From: Diospyros lotus
Taxonomy: Eukaryota; Streptophyta; Magnoliopsida; Ericales; Ebenaceae
Direction: 5' to 3'
NCBI RefSeq assembly: GCF_014633365.1
Contig: NC_068346.1
Location: 11,739,030-11,803,029 of the forward strand
Length of the DNA: 64,000 nucleotides
Shown one piece after another: positions 37,130 to 48,597 of the stretch. Below the pieces are notes generated by a model, which was not told the DNA's origin, did not search any database, and was given only the letters and a program-made list of their open reading frames with translations. Position 1 is the stretch's first letter. Every line of letters begins with the position of its first letter. The position numbers and the translations under genes are program-made.

Positions 37130-40100
37130 ATGAAACACCTAGCCCACATGGAAAGTGAGAAAGGAAGGAGACTACTCAATTGTCCGCTGAGGGGGATGGT
37201 AGCAAGTCTCGTGGCGCCATGAGTTAGGCGAACATAGTCATCATAGCCTCATGGTTGGAACGCATGTCCTCTCGAAGTTCGTTTAATCCCGTTTGTAGGA
37301 GTTGAAATTGTTTGGATGTGTTCGCTCTATCTTGCTACAGCTAGTTCTAAGCTTCTAGAGTAGGGTCAAAATTCACCCCTCCTGGTCGTCGTCGAGTCGG
37401 TTGTAACAACCCGCCTTCTCGGGCGTGTTATGCCTTAGGAAATTTGGTCTTTTTTTTTTTTTTTTTTCCACTATCTCAAAATTTCCTAAGACTGTATCTA
37501 GTGGTAGACGGGATATCTATACTAGAAAATAAATACAAGTGGAAGCTGAATCGAACCTGCTCATGGCAATGCATATAATAATAACTAGACATGGCATTTA
37601 TTACAACGTTAATACATAGGCGTTTGATGATAAATACAATGTACACAATTCGTAAACTATCCATATTACAACATAACATGGTACATTTATTCGCATCTTG
37701 AAGTCTCGCGTCACTACTCATCACCAATCTCTGAATCATCTCTGCAAGTCCCGACTGGAACGTTGAATGTTCTAGGGGCAAACCCGAGTTAGATGATAAA
37801 CCATCTAAGTAAGGGTACATAATGCTATGTCATGAGTGTATGCAATGTCTTACCTTGTAGGTGTCAACTGCACCCTAAGGCTGCCTACCATTTTAGCGGC
37901 CACCTCTAACGAAGCCGGGGTGTATGGGTGCACCCTTGGTAAGACAGCGGTGTCAGTTCGTACTCCCTATACCCTCATATGCGGGTGATCAATAACATCG
38001 ACGTGTATTTATGCATTTCATAATCATGACATGGGTGCAGTCTACGTGTTGGTTACATATCATAACATGTCAACATGATGTAAGCATTCTCGAAAGTAAA
38101 CATTTATAACCGTACTAGATTCAAGTCTGTACATTTACAATTAAGTCGCCTCGATAGATGGGCCAGTCTCGAAATTCGAGTCGAGCGGCTACTTCTTGTC
38201 CTCAAAGACTCCTAGACATTAAACTTATTTTTAGAATATCATTTTACTATTTTTTTTATAATTTTCATAATTTCTCTTTATTTCTAAATCTTATTTCTTC
38301 AAGAATTGCATAAAAATTATCTAGTAAAAAAAATCTAATTTATCTTCACCAATATCCCTTATAATATTTCTATCATTCTGAAATTTTCATGGAATTTTCC
38401 AACTTAAATTCCTATTTTTTCCTTATTTCCTAATAGCTAAATATATAATTATTACATAATAATTATCTAATCTTTCATTTTATTCAATTTCTCTTCACTA
38501 ATATTTCTTAAATAATACTTCTAACATTCTGAAATTTCCTTGGAATTTTCTGAATTAAAATATTATTTTTTCTTTGTTTCCATAATAGAAAAATCTATTT
38601 AAATAATTAATAAATTTAGCATTTCCATAAATTTCTTCACAAAATAAATCATAAACGACATTCCAGATTTAATAAAAAATTTTCAAAATTTTATTTCTTT
38701 TATTTACATTTTTCTTTTATTTTTTTCTTTTCTTTTCTTTTCTTTTGACGGGCGCGTGTGGGCCACGCGCCTTCGCCTCAACTGTGGGCGCGTGCGCCCA
38801 CGCGCCCGACCCCCCTCTCGAGTCGTCTTCTCTAGTGGCTCTCTTCGTCGCTGGCTGGCGATCCGATCTCGAAGCTTGGCTTTTCTCCTCCTATCTTATA
38901 GATCTTGCTATTCTGAACACAATAGAGCAAAAATTAACAAAAAATGGGATTAAACTTACCTCGAATCGGCCGAACACCCCTCGGCTCTGACGAGTCACGC
39001 GTTTTTCGACAAAGCCTCAATTCGCCTTTTCCTCTGCTCCGTTGATCGCCAAATTTGGCAGAAATGTTATCCACAACTTGAAGATCAAAACCCCGCTCCC
39101 AAAACCTCTCAACACTGCCCCAAATCTACTGCTTACACCCTGACCGCCGCTTGCAGGCGCGGCCATGCTCTGGCCGCGCGCTACTCTACAAAAATCTGGA
39201 TTTTTCGGATACATATGTTACACTCATATATACATACATACATACCTAACTACATACGTATTTATACTTATATACTTATATTTACATATTTACTTACGCA
39301 TACTTATATAAATTAATTACCTATACACATACTTAATAATTTAATTTTTGGCATACACATTAATAACCTAAATATATATATATATCATTTTATATACTTT
39401 ATTTAAACATAACTTAATTAAATTAAACTTATTCATAAAATTTAGGGTATTACATCAGTGGTCGAACTGCAAGCTGCACCTCTAGTTCCATCATATCCTC
39501 AGCTTCATCTCCCTTGGATTCATCCGCTAAGCGTGTCACATGCCGGTGCTGAGCAATTTGAGTTTGGGACTGACGGATTGTGTAGAGGCTAATGGTGACA
39601 GGCTTCGCCTTATCAGCTTCGGAAGATAATAGTGAAACTTGAGCCTTCTTGCATAACATCGATATGAGAGACGGGAAGTATATTTGTTGCTTATTGCCTT
39701 TGGTATGGGCCAATGCCGTAATTTGGTGAAAAATGCACTCACTGAAATTCAAATCGTGCCCCATGGCAAATGCATGAAACAGCTACATCCGTAGATGACG
39801 AATCTCTATCATATGGGAGGAAGAGGCAATGTTGTAGGCAAAAATATAATGAAGCACTTTGAGCTTGAGGTACAGCTCATTATGCATCACTGTGTTGCTA
39901 CGAGGCCACTGTGGCGTAATTTCTTCATTGAAACAGAAGCGAGCAACTTGGTTCCATTCCTTGATGTCCGACACGTCTATCCCTTCGACCACTTGATAAT
40001 ACTGTTGTATCATTGTCGGGCTGAATGGTACCCACATCCCCCGAACGTAAGTATGGAATGCATGGTCGTCACCCTTATCATCATCTACCCCTAAAATGTT

Positions 40101-40439
40101 TGAGTTGAAATTTTCCAAAAATTAGCACACCAAGGTTGGATATACCTTGTGAGGCATGGAACAAAACTTCTCCCAATTCTTGGAATGGATCAGTTTGGTG
40201 ACACTGGTGGGTTCGATATTCAACAGGTCAACCTCTCTTTCTTTGTGCAGAGTCCAAGTGGCGATGATGTTGACCCGTTCTTTTGCATGGACATTGTGGT
40301 AGATTTGGTATTCAGGTGGTGTGACATGTGCCCTTTTGGAAACACTAGAGCTCTCAGCTATGGCCTTACCCTTGCTCGCGGTGTGCAAATTACGGTTTTC
40401 GAGTGGCATATTGAAGCTTGAAAGTGTACCTAGCACCAA
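37130..40439 (-). pseudogene. PF20167 plant transposon-type protein, split by LTR
   Basis: From ATG at 40439: N-terminal linker, then NWEKFCSMPHKVYPTLVC and, after one stop near 40120, the block at 40118-39783 with TYVRGMWVPFSP (the V.G..V.F.P motif of this family) and ITPQWPRSNTVMHNEL. 39764-39450 continues with AMGHDLNFSECIFHQI and IYFPSLISMLCKKAQV. The frame then runs into a solo LTR at 39454. Beyond the LTR, 37401-37130 reads on the minus strand as a coiled-coil-like tail (QFQLLQTGLNELREDMRSN). These proteins are abundant in plant genomes as 'putative plant transposon protein'; their molecular role is unknown. Stops and the LTR make this copy a pseudogene. Confidence 0.75.
37402..39454 (-). 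mobile_element. Solo LTR with 5-bp target duplication
   Basis: TGTAACAACCCG at 37402 to GGGTATTACA at 39454, 2,053 bp, flanked by TCGGT (37397-37401) and TCAGT (39455-39459), a target duplication with one transition. The interior has the words gaacgttgaatgttctaggggc and gttagatgataaaccatctaag, near-identical to those in the LTR starting at 63185. GC-rich patches at 38748-38815 and 39142-39182, a TTTTC run near 38720, and no pol. Orientation is inferred from shared motifs with the copy at 15120-17380. Confidence 0.85.
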
Positions 40440-41204
40440 TAGGAGTAGACATTATCTATGGGTACGAATATCACAATGAGACAGAGTGAAAATAAGGCTG
40501 TCAAACTGCCCCAGATAGAAACCAATCCATCCCCCAATTTATGGTGCCAAATGAGTGCAAATGGTAAGTGTGGCAATTCATCGAACACCTAACATGCATG
40601 GTAGAGATAAAAATATGAAATGGGGCATTGAAGGTGCGAGATATCCCAAAAATAAAAGCCACAAATTCCATTATCCAAGCACACCAAACCGTGCCACAAC
40701 CCCCATATATACATCTTCATATGCACAAATGAACAAACAAATATCTCATATTCTTCCCAAAAATTAAAAATTATTCAAGGAATACCTGAAAAATCCATAA
40801 ATGCAAGTGTAGAAGGCACTAAGTTGTGCGGATTTGGAGCAGAAATCGCAAGAATGTCTTGTAGGCAATGGTGTAGAAGGCAATTAGGGAGGTTAGGTGA
40901 GAGGGAGAGGGGTTTGGGGAAAAAGGAAACAGGGAAAGGGGGAGAGAAAAGAAAGAAAGGGGCGGCTTTAATAAGTCGCCGCCCAAAATCACGAGTGGGT
41001 CGTGACATGCATGTCGTAGCCTTTGCGCAAGTAGCAATGAGCTTGCTGCCTCGCGCCTTGGTCACAACATGCATGTTGTGGCTCGCGCGCAAGCGGCAAC
41101 AAGCTTGTTGCCTAGTGCCTTGCTCGCTCGTGAGTGGCATCGAAACTGCTGCCCCGTGCCTTACCGTGACCCTCTCACAAGGTTTTATTACCCACAAAAC
41201 CCGG
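40440..41204 (-). other. 5' flank of the PF20167 gene
   Basis: Non-coding, immediately upstream of the PF20167 start. Includes a purine-rich plus-strand run at 40895-40965 (the source of the open frames there) and a twice-repeated 'gcatgt(c/t)gt(a/g)gc' word near 41008 and 41070. No gene is supported. Confidence 0.4.
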
Positions 41205-41660
41205 TTCGTGTTTTGTGGAGACCAAGATGATGTAATGATAATTATCCAAAAATAAAAGTGTAATTTTTAAATAGTAATATATTTTTAGGACTATCATGTA
41301 ACATGAGAAAAATCAATGGAAAAAAAAATTAAATTACAAAAATAAAATAATAAATTTATCTAAAAATAAAAGTGAACTACTAACAACAACAACATGGGAT
41401 GGGACCAAGATGATGTAATGATAATAATAAATTTATCTAAAAATAAAAGTGCAACTTTTAATCAATAATTTATTTTTTGAGACTATTGGGTAACTTGAAA
41501 AAATCCAATGGACAAAAAAAAAAAAAAAGCCTAAATTTAAAACCGTATTAATTGAATGAATAAATCACTATCAACACAACCAATACATAATCAAGTGTTC
41601 TAACTATTAACATTGGACCAATATGAGGTAATGAACTTAAAATTACCCCAATAGTATAAT
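41205..41660 (+). repeat. Further copies of the 395-bp repeat family
   Basis: 41205-41330 and 41380-41530 repeat aagatgatgtaatgata, aaaaataaaagtg and actattgggtaacttgaaa as in the 35.5-36.9 kb array, same orientation; 41570-41660 is a third partial copy. Together with the left array they flank the PF20167 gene on both sides. Confidence 0.85.
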
Positions 41661-41704
41661 TTGAAAATTTCTACCGTCTCTCTTGTTTTTGGGACATTCA
41701 ACCT

Positions 41705-41880
41705 GCATTAGAGACTTAGTCTCTACGTCCAATAACATAATTACCATTACAACATCTACTATCACAACCTGAGAGACTTAGTCTCTCTATCCAACAACAC
41801 ATTACCATTACAACATCTACCATCACATTAGAGACTCAGTCTCTTTGTCCAACGACATACTATCACCACAACCACTTATT
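41705..41880. repeat. Three tandem copies of a palindrome-headed 60-bp unit
   Basis: Copies start near 41711, 41772 and 41831; each begins with GAGACT(T/C)AGTCTCT and continues with ccaa(t/c)(a/g)acat and, in the first two, taccattacaacatctac. The last copy is the inverted partner of 35392-35440. Confidence 0.88.
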
Positions 41881-42049
41881 CCTTATCCTCAACAACATCA
41901 CAAACAACATTATACACTATTTACTATTTACTATATCTATACAAACATATACATCATTTGAACTAGATGAAAATATGAAGAATCTACTAATCCATTGATA
42001 TACAAGCTATACAATAGTACTGTGTCTATACAAAAATATTTCAATCTGT

Positions 42050-43010
42050 CTCTAGAGGGTATGGACATCTAGAGTCAAGTGCATCTGCCAATGATCCTCA
42101 TTATGTCTCAAGATGTTCTCAATGTATTTGATAATGTAGCATCCGCAACTATCCATGTATTAGACATAACACATACTTAATTGTCGTTTCAACTAACAAC
42201 ATAACCAATTTTTTTTGAAAATTGACTATGCAATATAATTTTAATTAATTACTCATTCGGTTGCTAAGGCACCTTCTAAAAATCGGTACTCTCCACATCC
42301 CAATCTCTATCTACAGTCGCAATTGCGATTACATGCTCATAATATGCACATGTTTTCAGTAGAATGGGTAACAGACTCACAAATGGTTGTACAGATTCTA
42401 TCCTACTCCTCCGGCTGTTTTCATTCATGACATTGGAGTCATATATGACAACTTTCCTATCTTCCAAGTAAATCTTCAAGAGAGACCAGTGAGAATTCTG
42501 TATATTACATGGGACCAACACTTGCATTTTATTTATTTTAAATACGTTAGTCATACGAAAATACATTAATAAATCATTAAATGGATTGAATTAACACTTA
42601 CATAATCGACCGTCCACCAAGGGAGATTCCCATTAGTGCACCCGCCAACAAAACCGACCCATTCTTCCGGGACAGTCGTAATAGAAGGTGCAAAAATCCT
42701 CATGTTACCCCCGTACTCCCTTTCCCAAAATTTTTCTATAGATGCCTAGAAAATAAAATAAAATATTAGTCATAGACTAAATTTAGATGCAACAAAAAAA
42801 AAATAATAAAAAAAAATAAACAAGTAGTGTAGCACTCACAAAAAGCGAGGTTGACATGATAACGTAGTTTGTCTTATATTGATGACGAGACTGTATACGT
42901 CTCAAGCAACACATGTAACTATCGATATGATAACCCTCCAACCATGTGACCTCATTCTCTATGTCTTAGAGGTTAGCTGGTGTTAGGTTGAGAGGGAAAC
43001 TGGTGTGAAG
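42050..43010 (-). pseudogene. Ulp1-like (C48) cysteine protease relic, multi-exon
   Basis: Read high to low: 42992-42838 has NEVTWLEGYHIDSYMCCLRR; 42746-42603 has FAPSITTVPEEWVGFVGG; 42566-42276 has VLVPCNIQNSHWSLLKIYL with the catalytic His, and VVIYDSN with the catalytic Asp; 42155-42050 has MDSCGCYIIKYIENILRH with the catalytic Cys and a terminal stop. All three triad residues can therefore be placed, but there are in-frame stops before the QPN motif and no clean splice set. Ulp1 proteases normally cleave SUMO; transposon-borne versions with DUF1985 are the cargo of Kaonashi (KI) MULEs in plants. Confidence 0.78.
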
Positions 43011-43087
43011 ACTACAATAACTAAGAATTAGGAATAAATAAGGGTAATAATGTATTGTTGATGTAAATAGAAAAATGTACTGGGTAC

Positions 43088-43680
43088 TTACCTAATATTT
43101 TTGTTGGAGCCTATGAACTCAATGTAGCTCTCAGGGGGCACTGTCTCCGCATCCGACGGTCTAGTACTGGCGGCGCTGGGTCCACGTCCAACTCCATCGT
43201 GACATCCTTTTTTTTTCTTTTTATGTTTGGTAGGATCAGTGAAGGGTGGTCGACGAAACTGCGATGGCAATTTATCTTGCATAGGTTGCCTACCGACCCT
43301 AACCATTTCATCCTCCTACAACTAAACAAAAATTAACTATTACAAAATGGTATTTTGGAATGATGTAAAATGTATAAAAATAAATTTAAAACTTACTCCA
43401 GATGTAGATGCCTGCTCCTCCTCATCATGATAATCAGAATCTACCTAATCGCTACCTTGACACTGCTCATTGCCACGATCACTGTGATATGGGGAAAAAG
43501 GCGAGAAGCGTAATGAGTACACAATGCTACCTGAACCCTCTCTAGTGATGCCTGCGCCCTTTCTACTTGCATCAATTGTGTCCTCATCTGACTTATTTTC
43601 AGGTCAAATTGTGTCATCATCTGACTCATTTCCCCATCCATCCTCCGTAACATCTCTACCGTTAGTTTTAGCATCTTGAC
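43088..43680 (-). pseudogene. Linker and coiled-coil region upstream of Ulp1 part
   Basis: 43674-43441 encodes a heptad-like stretch (LRRMDGEMSQMMTQFDLKIS, then MRTQLMQVERAQASLERVQV), probably a coiled coil. 43310-43088 encodes a basic stretch (KHKKKKKG). In KI-MULE proteins a variable linker lies between DUF1985 and the protease; position and strand fit, but intron borders are not established. Confidence 0.5.
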
Positions 43681-44268
43681 AATCTATAAAAGGCAAACAA
43701 AATAATATTTTATATATAAACAATTATAAATAATATAAATTAAAATTATTATTATAATAATAATATCATACCCCAGCCTCATACTGTCCGTGGTGCGGAC
43801 TGTTGGGGAGTCTTGCTTCTTGCCACACTTTTGACCTTAGCTCTTTATGTATAGCCTTTTCTTCATCATTCTCCTCCCCTCTCTCTTCATCTACATGTGT
43901 CCTACTCGCCTCCTCCTTGTCCCCGCCCTTCTTTTCCTCCTCGTCACCATTCTCCCCAAATTTATAGACGTCGATCCCAATCGATTGCTGAGAGTTAAAG
44001 GACCTCCAAAAAATCGTTTCCTACTCAGCATCGATGGGCTTGAGCGTCGGACTCGATCCTCGTACCTACACAATTGTATTATTTAGATAGATATTATTTA
44101 AAAAAATAAACAAAATTTAGGGTAGGTTGCACACTTACTTCCTTCGTAAGACAGTCGTCGTAATTTTTTATGTGTGACCTTTTTTTTATAATCATTTTCT
44201 ACATCTTGGAATGACTGCATCGGATAGTCTGATGACCCATTTATTCTAAACCCATGGGAACGTTTCGA
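43681..44268 (-). other. Probable linker/intron between DUF1985 and Ulp1 parts
   Basis: 44073-43891 is open on the minus strand and rich in Arg and Ser (MVTRRKRRAGTRRRRVGH), but no family pattern is recognised. AT-rich stretches at 43690-43770 and 44090-44220 look like introns. Confidence 0.35.
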
Positions 44269-45133
44269 TCAATCATCACTGTAGAGAGCAACCAAAATAA
44301 AAAATAAAAAATAAAACAAATGTTTAGTTAATATAGATAAATCATATGCAATAATGTAATGTAATACAATACGGAGAGAGTAACATATTACTGGTTGTAC
44401 TTGAAACGACCACACAAAACCATAAATGTTGATTTTCTTCCCAATTTCACCAGTCAATTTCCTTTCGCTTGTGGCCAACCGGATATAATGTTGACTCTTA
44501 CTGTAGACGTACGCATCCCAAGCAAACACCTCAAATGCTTGTAAATCATTGGCAATAGTCCACAAGAAATCATCCACATGTTCGCGCTTATCCGGACCCA
44601 ATAATAACATGTCAACCACAATAATGTAAACTAGTTTCAAGACATCCTCTAAAACCATATCCTCTCTTGTACTAATTAGTAATTCAATGTCGCCTCTAGT
44701 TACCGCTTTCTTATGCTGTGAAAATAGTCGAGCACATAAACTCTCCAGCATAATAGGCTTTGCTTCAAGGTTTTCTCTATTAATAGCCCTAAATCGAAGT
44801 CTACTAATAAGTATGAACTTCTGCCTCCCGTACCTGTATGGCGTGCCGCCAATCTTGAACCACATTTCATCGTGGTGGGCACCCAAAAATATCACCTCCC
44901 GTAGTAGAACATGATATATCAATTGTGGTGCAAGTCAAGTGAAGGGACAAAGAAATCTTCAAGAAATGTCCTAATAGGCCCTGGAGGAATCTATCTTTGA
45001 AATGATATCGATCTAGAGCATGACGCATTGCCTCAAGATGTTTGATCCCACAATGATTAGTGACTCGCGTTCCTAGCAGTAATACTCGATGAGCATGAAT
45101 ATAAGTAAATTTTCTAGTTTGCTGGTTAGCCAT
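44269..45133 (-). pseudogene. DUF1985 domain protein (KI-MULE cargo)
   Basis: Begins at ATG 45133 (MANQQTRKFTYIHAHRVLLL). 45010-44930 reads FKDRFLQGLLGHFLKI, then a one-base shift near 44930 moves to the frame LAPQLIYHVLLREVIF, HHDEMWFKIGGTPYRYGR and KFILISRLRFRAIN. FxxSxFGHFL, the LLRE block and FxIGGxxxRFGRxEF...TGLRF are the DUF1985 hallmarks. The rest (to 44269) has VLEDVLKLVYIIVVDMLLLG and WTIANDLQAFEVFAWDAYVY, the usual 'LDLVdDlekFnsyPWG'-like segment. Same strand as the Ulp1 part about 1.3 kb downstream, as expected for a single transposon-borne gene. The frameshift suggests decay. Confidence 0.8.
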
Positions 45134-46034
45134 CTATACAAAAAAGAAAAAACAATACAAAAACAACAATTATCTTAGTCGGTGACCATGGAAAGAACAA
45201 ACACAAGCAAATGCAAGCATACACGCATGGACAGATAACCAAAAAACATTCTTGAATATCATATGTACTTATTTTATCAAAAGACAGTAACTGAATTGTA
45301 ACTAATACTAATTAGACTAAAGAGAACATTCCACATTCTAATAGTTGCTAACTTAGTTAGAAAAAATTGAATTCCAAATAGAAATTTGTCTATCTTGAAA
45401 TTAAAGCCATAAAAGATCAATTTTCATATTCAGTCACATAATTAGTATGACCAAAAAGAAATCGATTAAATTGCATTGCAAACAGTAAGAAACCTTTTTG
45501 TATATCTTATAGCGAAGTAGTACAAGAACACTGCATCCTTTCCATCTTTAATTTGGTCTTATCTCACCTATGCCAATCACAACCTAAGATTAGGCTTCCA
45601 ACCAGGGGTGATGTCATCTATTGGTATAATCAAAATTCTTAAGTAATCAATCTTAGATCCCTTAATGTCCCACGGACATTAGCAATGAGAATGCAATGTT
45701 GCATCTCTTTTACAACTCTAACTAACACAAAAATGTTTAGATCTCCTCGCGTTAAGGTTCAAGTTTTAATTTATTTTAATTTTTGTAAAATAATATTATC
45801 TTGTGTTGGGGATGATAGTACCATGGATATCTTCAAGAAAAGGCAAAATGAGGTGAACTATTATCTACCTTCTCTCCATACAAATTGAAATGAAAACTCA
45901 AATTTATTTGACTCGAAATGAAAAAATTTGGGTAAAATAATAATTAAATAGCTAAGACAATATTTATGATATTGCTAATGAGATAATTTAAAATTTTAGT
46001 TAAATAATAAATTAAATAAAAAAATACACCTAGT
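45134..46034. other. Intergenic, no gene seen
   Basis: AT-rich. The open frame at 45685-45888 has no family features. It lies upstream of the DUF1985 start, so a promoter of that unit may be here, but no box is convincing. Confidence 0.4.
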
Positions 46035-47370
46035 TTGCACGCACAACCCGGTGACCGTGTTTTGTTCGGAACATAACCAGGTCAAACTCGATCATCGGGT
46101 TTTATTCGAAACAAAACCCAGAGGTTTCCACCGGCATCAATAGGGGTGAACACAACTTCGGTTAAACCGAAGTAATGGAACTGAACCGACAAGTTCGGTC
46201 GGTTCGGTTCTGTTATTCTTTTATCAAAATTTTGGTTCGGTTAATTTTTTTAGAAGATTCGATTTTCGGTGTTTGGGTCGGTTTTTACTTTAAATAATCG
46301 AAATATCCGAACCAAATATACCCATAACACCCCTCCACCCGAACCCCCTCCCCCACGTGGCGCAACACCCCACGTGGGTTCTGGCAGAGCGCGGCACTCC
46401 ATGCGAGTTTTCTTCTCCATCTCGATAGCCTTCTCCATCCCGAATCCCGATAGCCTTCTCTTATTTTCCATCCCTTGCCTCATAGGGGCGCACCACCCTA
46501 GTTTCGGGTTGGGCTGCTTTTTCTAATTGGCTTGCAATGGTGGAGAGATGAGGAAGCCTCTAGTGCTTGCGTCAACCAAAGCTCTCATCAGTTCAGTACT
46601 CGGGTCGTCAACAACAAGAGATCAGACGACCGTTGTAATTGATCATACCGGACGGGGCTCCATAGATGAGGCGACGAGTATACTGATTCCGCCTTGGTTG
46701 GGCTTCCAAGTTCCAATGTTTGTGCTCAAGAAGCTATCCATAACCTTTGGCTTGCCGTCCCTTTCTGACGGTGTTCTCCATCACTCGCTTCACTGGGAGT
46801 CCCTTTTCTTTCCCTCCACCATCCCTTACCGATGGCGAAGACGAAGACGAAGGCCGAAGACAAAGACTAAGACGATGCCGATGGCCCATTCGGTAAGTTT
46901 TCTAGCTACTTCTATTTTATATTGAAACCTAGATCTACTAAAATCTAACCATTAGATATTTTTGATTTTCGAGTATGTGGGTCACTGTGGTTTGGGGAAT
47001 CTGATGATTGGTTCTGATCATCGGAATCATCGGCCGGCTAGGTGGTCGGCGGCTATAGCAAAGTCGAACTAATGTCCAGTCTCTTACTTATTTTGTGTTC
47101 CAGTTCGGTTTTCGGTTTGATTTGGTTATCACACTTTAGATTTCGGTTAGTTCAGTTTTGGTTAATTCGGTTTGTTAGGGTTAGTCGGTCGATTCGGTTC
47201 ATAATTTTTGGGTGGTTCCGTTCGGTTATAACCGATTGCACACCCCTAGGCATCAGAACCTCGTGATCAAATTTTGTTCAAAGCAAAACCCGATTCCGGT
47301 GGAAACCGCCGAGTTTGTACAAAACCCGATGTTCCTCGAACAAAACCCGATCGTCGCTGGCCATGTTGTG
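46035..47370. repeat. AAAACCCG-rich block, split by a hAT insertion
   Basis: 46035-46132 (acaacccggtgaccgtgttttg, gggttttattcgaaacaaaaccc) and 47257-47370 (agcaaaacccgattccggtgg, acaaaacccgatg, acaaaacccgatcg) are the two halves of one repeat block. The core word matches the G/C-rich core of the 395-bp units at 35.5-36.9 kb, suggesting both belong to one transposon family. Confidence 0.6.
46141..47248. mobile_element. Non-autonomous hAT element (1,108 bp)
   Basis: Termini TAGGGGTGAACACAAC (46141) and GATTGCACACCCCTA (to 47248) are inverted, with subterminal CGGTTCGGTT words at both ends. Flanked by GGCATCAA (46133-46140) and GGCATCAG (47249-47256), an 8-bp target duplication with one transition. 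The interior 46320-46930 is less AT-rich than the surroundings and has an open frame at 46527-46925 (132 codons) with a Lys/Arg/Thr-rich end; I do not recognise it. It could be captured host sequence or chance. Confidence 0.88.
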
Positions 47371-47954
47371 TTTCTAGTGACCCCACCCATGGTGCAATAA
47401 TGCTTCAAATGCTCACACACAATGGCTGGATTTGCCACTTACCTCGTGCAGTGAAGGAGGCAATGTCAGTGTTAGTGGTGTTGGCGGTGGGTGACGTTGG
47501 CAATCGACGGTCGAGGTTTTCCTTCTTGACAAAGAGCTGCTATCGGGTTTGGGGTTTGTTGGGATTTGGATTTTACTGTTTTACATTTGTGAAGGTTATT
47601 TTGGTCTTTTAATATTTTTATTTTCATTTTGAATTTTTAAATAAAGAGTAAATTTGACAGATTAGATGGTGGGGTCAAAAGTGAAAAAGTGGCTATAGCA
47701 TGCAATTAATTTGTTTGGGTATGACAAAAATGATTTTTTTTTAGAAAATGGGTTAAAAAGGAATTTTCTATTTAGGGGTGGTTAGTTTATGCAATTTCCA
47801 CTTAAACATATCTGCTTAACAATGTATAAATAGGTAGTGGAGCACATTTATCAAGGCACTAAGTATCTTTACTATGGCAATGTTTGTTATTCAAGATATA
47901 GACAAAAAAAAAGTAAAATATGAAAAATATTTCACATAAAAGTGATTTTCATTA

Positions 47955-48220
47955 TATTTGTTAAATTTATCAGGTTATCATTGAAAAAAGTCATGTAATT
48001 TCTTATCTTGAGTTTTTCAAATAAATTTATCTTTCTCACATTGCACATAAATTTATCTTAGATTTTACAGATAAGAAAAAAAAAAATGACGCATATATCC
48101 TCCAATGCATTTCAAAAAAGTTAACAAATAATTTAATAAAAATTTTGGAATGCTTTACAATCTTATCTTGACCATTCTTAGTCCGAAAAACATTCTAACC
48201 TTATATTAACACAAACTTAC
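47955..48220 (-). mobile_element. MITE copy 1 (TTTGTTAA ends)
   Basis: On the minus strand it reads GTTTGTGTTAATATAAGG, GGTTAGAATGTTTTTCGGAC and GAAATGCATTGGAGG, matching the plus-strand copy at 49235-49530 along its length with many substitutions. Ends are approximate. Confidence 0.6.
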
Positions 48221-48540
48221 TTATTTTAATAAAGACTACTTGTGAGTTCATATAATATAAGGGAAAGCATAGCTCATTAAAGAACAACTACACAAACTTG
48301 CCAGAATTATTCTTATTCAATAACAATACCTTGAAATATTATTAAGCTTGTCAACTTGAGTTAGATTTTTGGGGAAAAGGCATGCACACACAGGTTTATT
48401 TTTCAATAAAATTATCCTTATTCAATAAAATTGAGTAACTTAACTATTTTGTCTCTTTTTCTCTTCCTTTTTTCCTATTTATTCCTAGTTCAAATATGGC
48501 CAAACTAGTTTAAGGAACTTGATAGTGACTCCATCCTTCC

Positions 48541-48541
48541 T

Positions 48542-48596
<55 letters not shown>
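48541..48596. repeat. (CT)n(CA)n microsatellite
   Basis: An uninterrupted run of about 11 CT units followed by about 16 CA units. The length makes it a likely polymorphic marker near RBR. Confidence 0.95.

Positions 48597-48597
<1 letters not shown>

Noticed and set aside
40775..41255. Open frames of 140 and 143 codons on opposite strands
   Set aside because: Purine-rich low-complexity sequence upstream of the PF20167 start; neither frame shows a domain.
46527..46925. 132-codon frame inside the hAT element as a host gene
   Set aside because: No recognisable domain; kept only as a possible capture in the findings.
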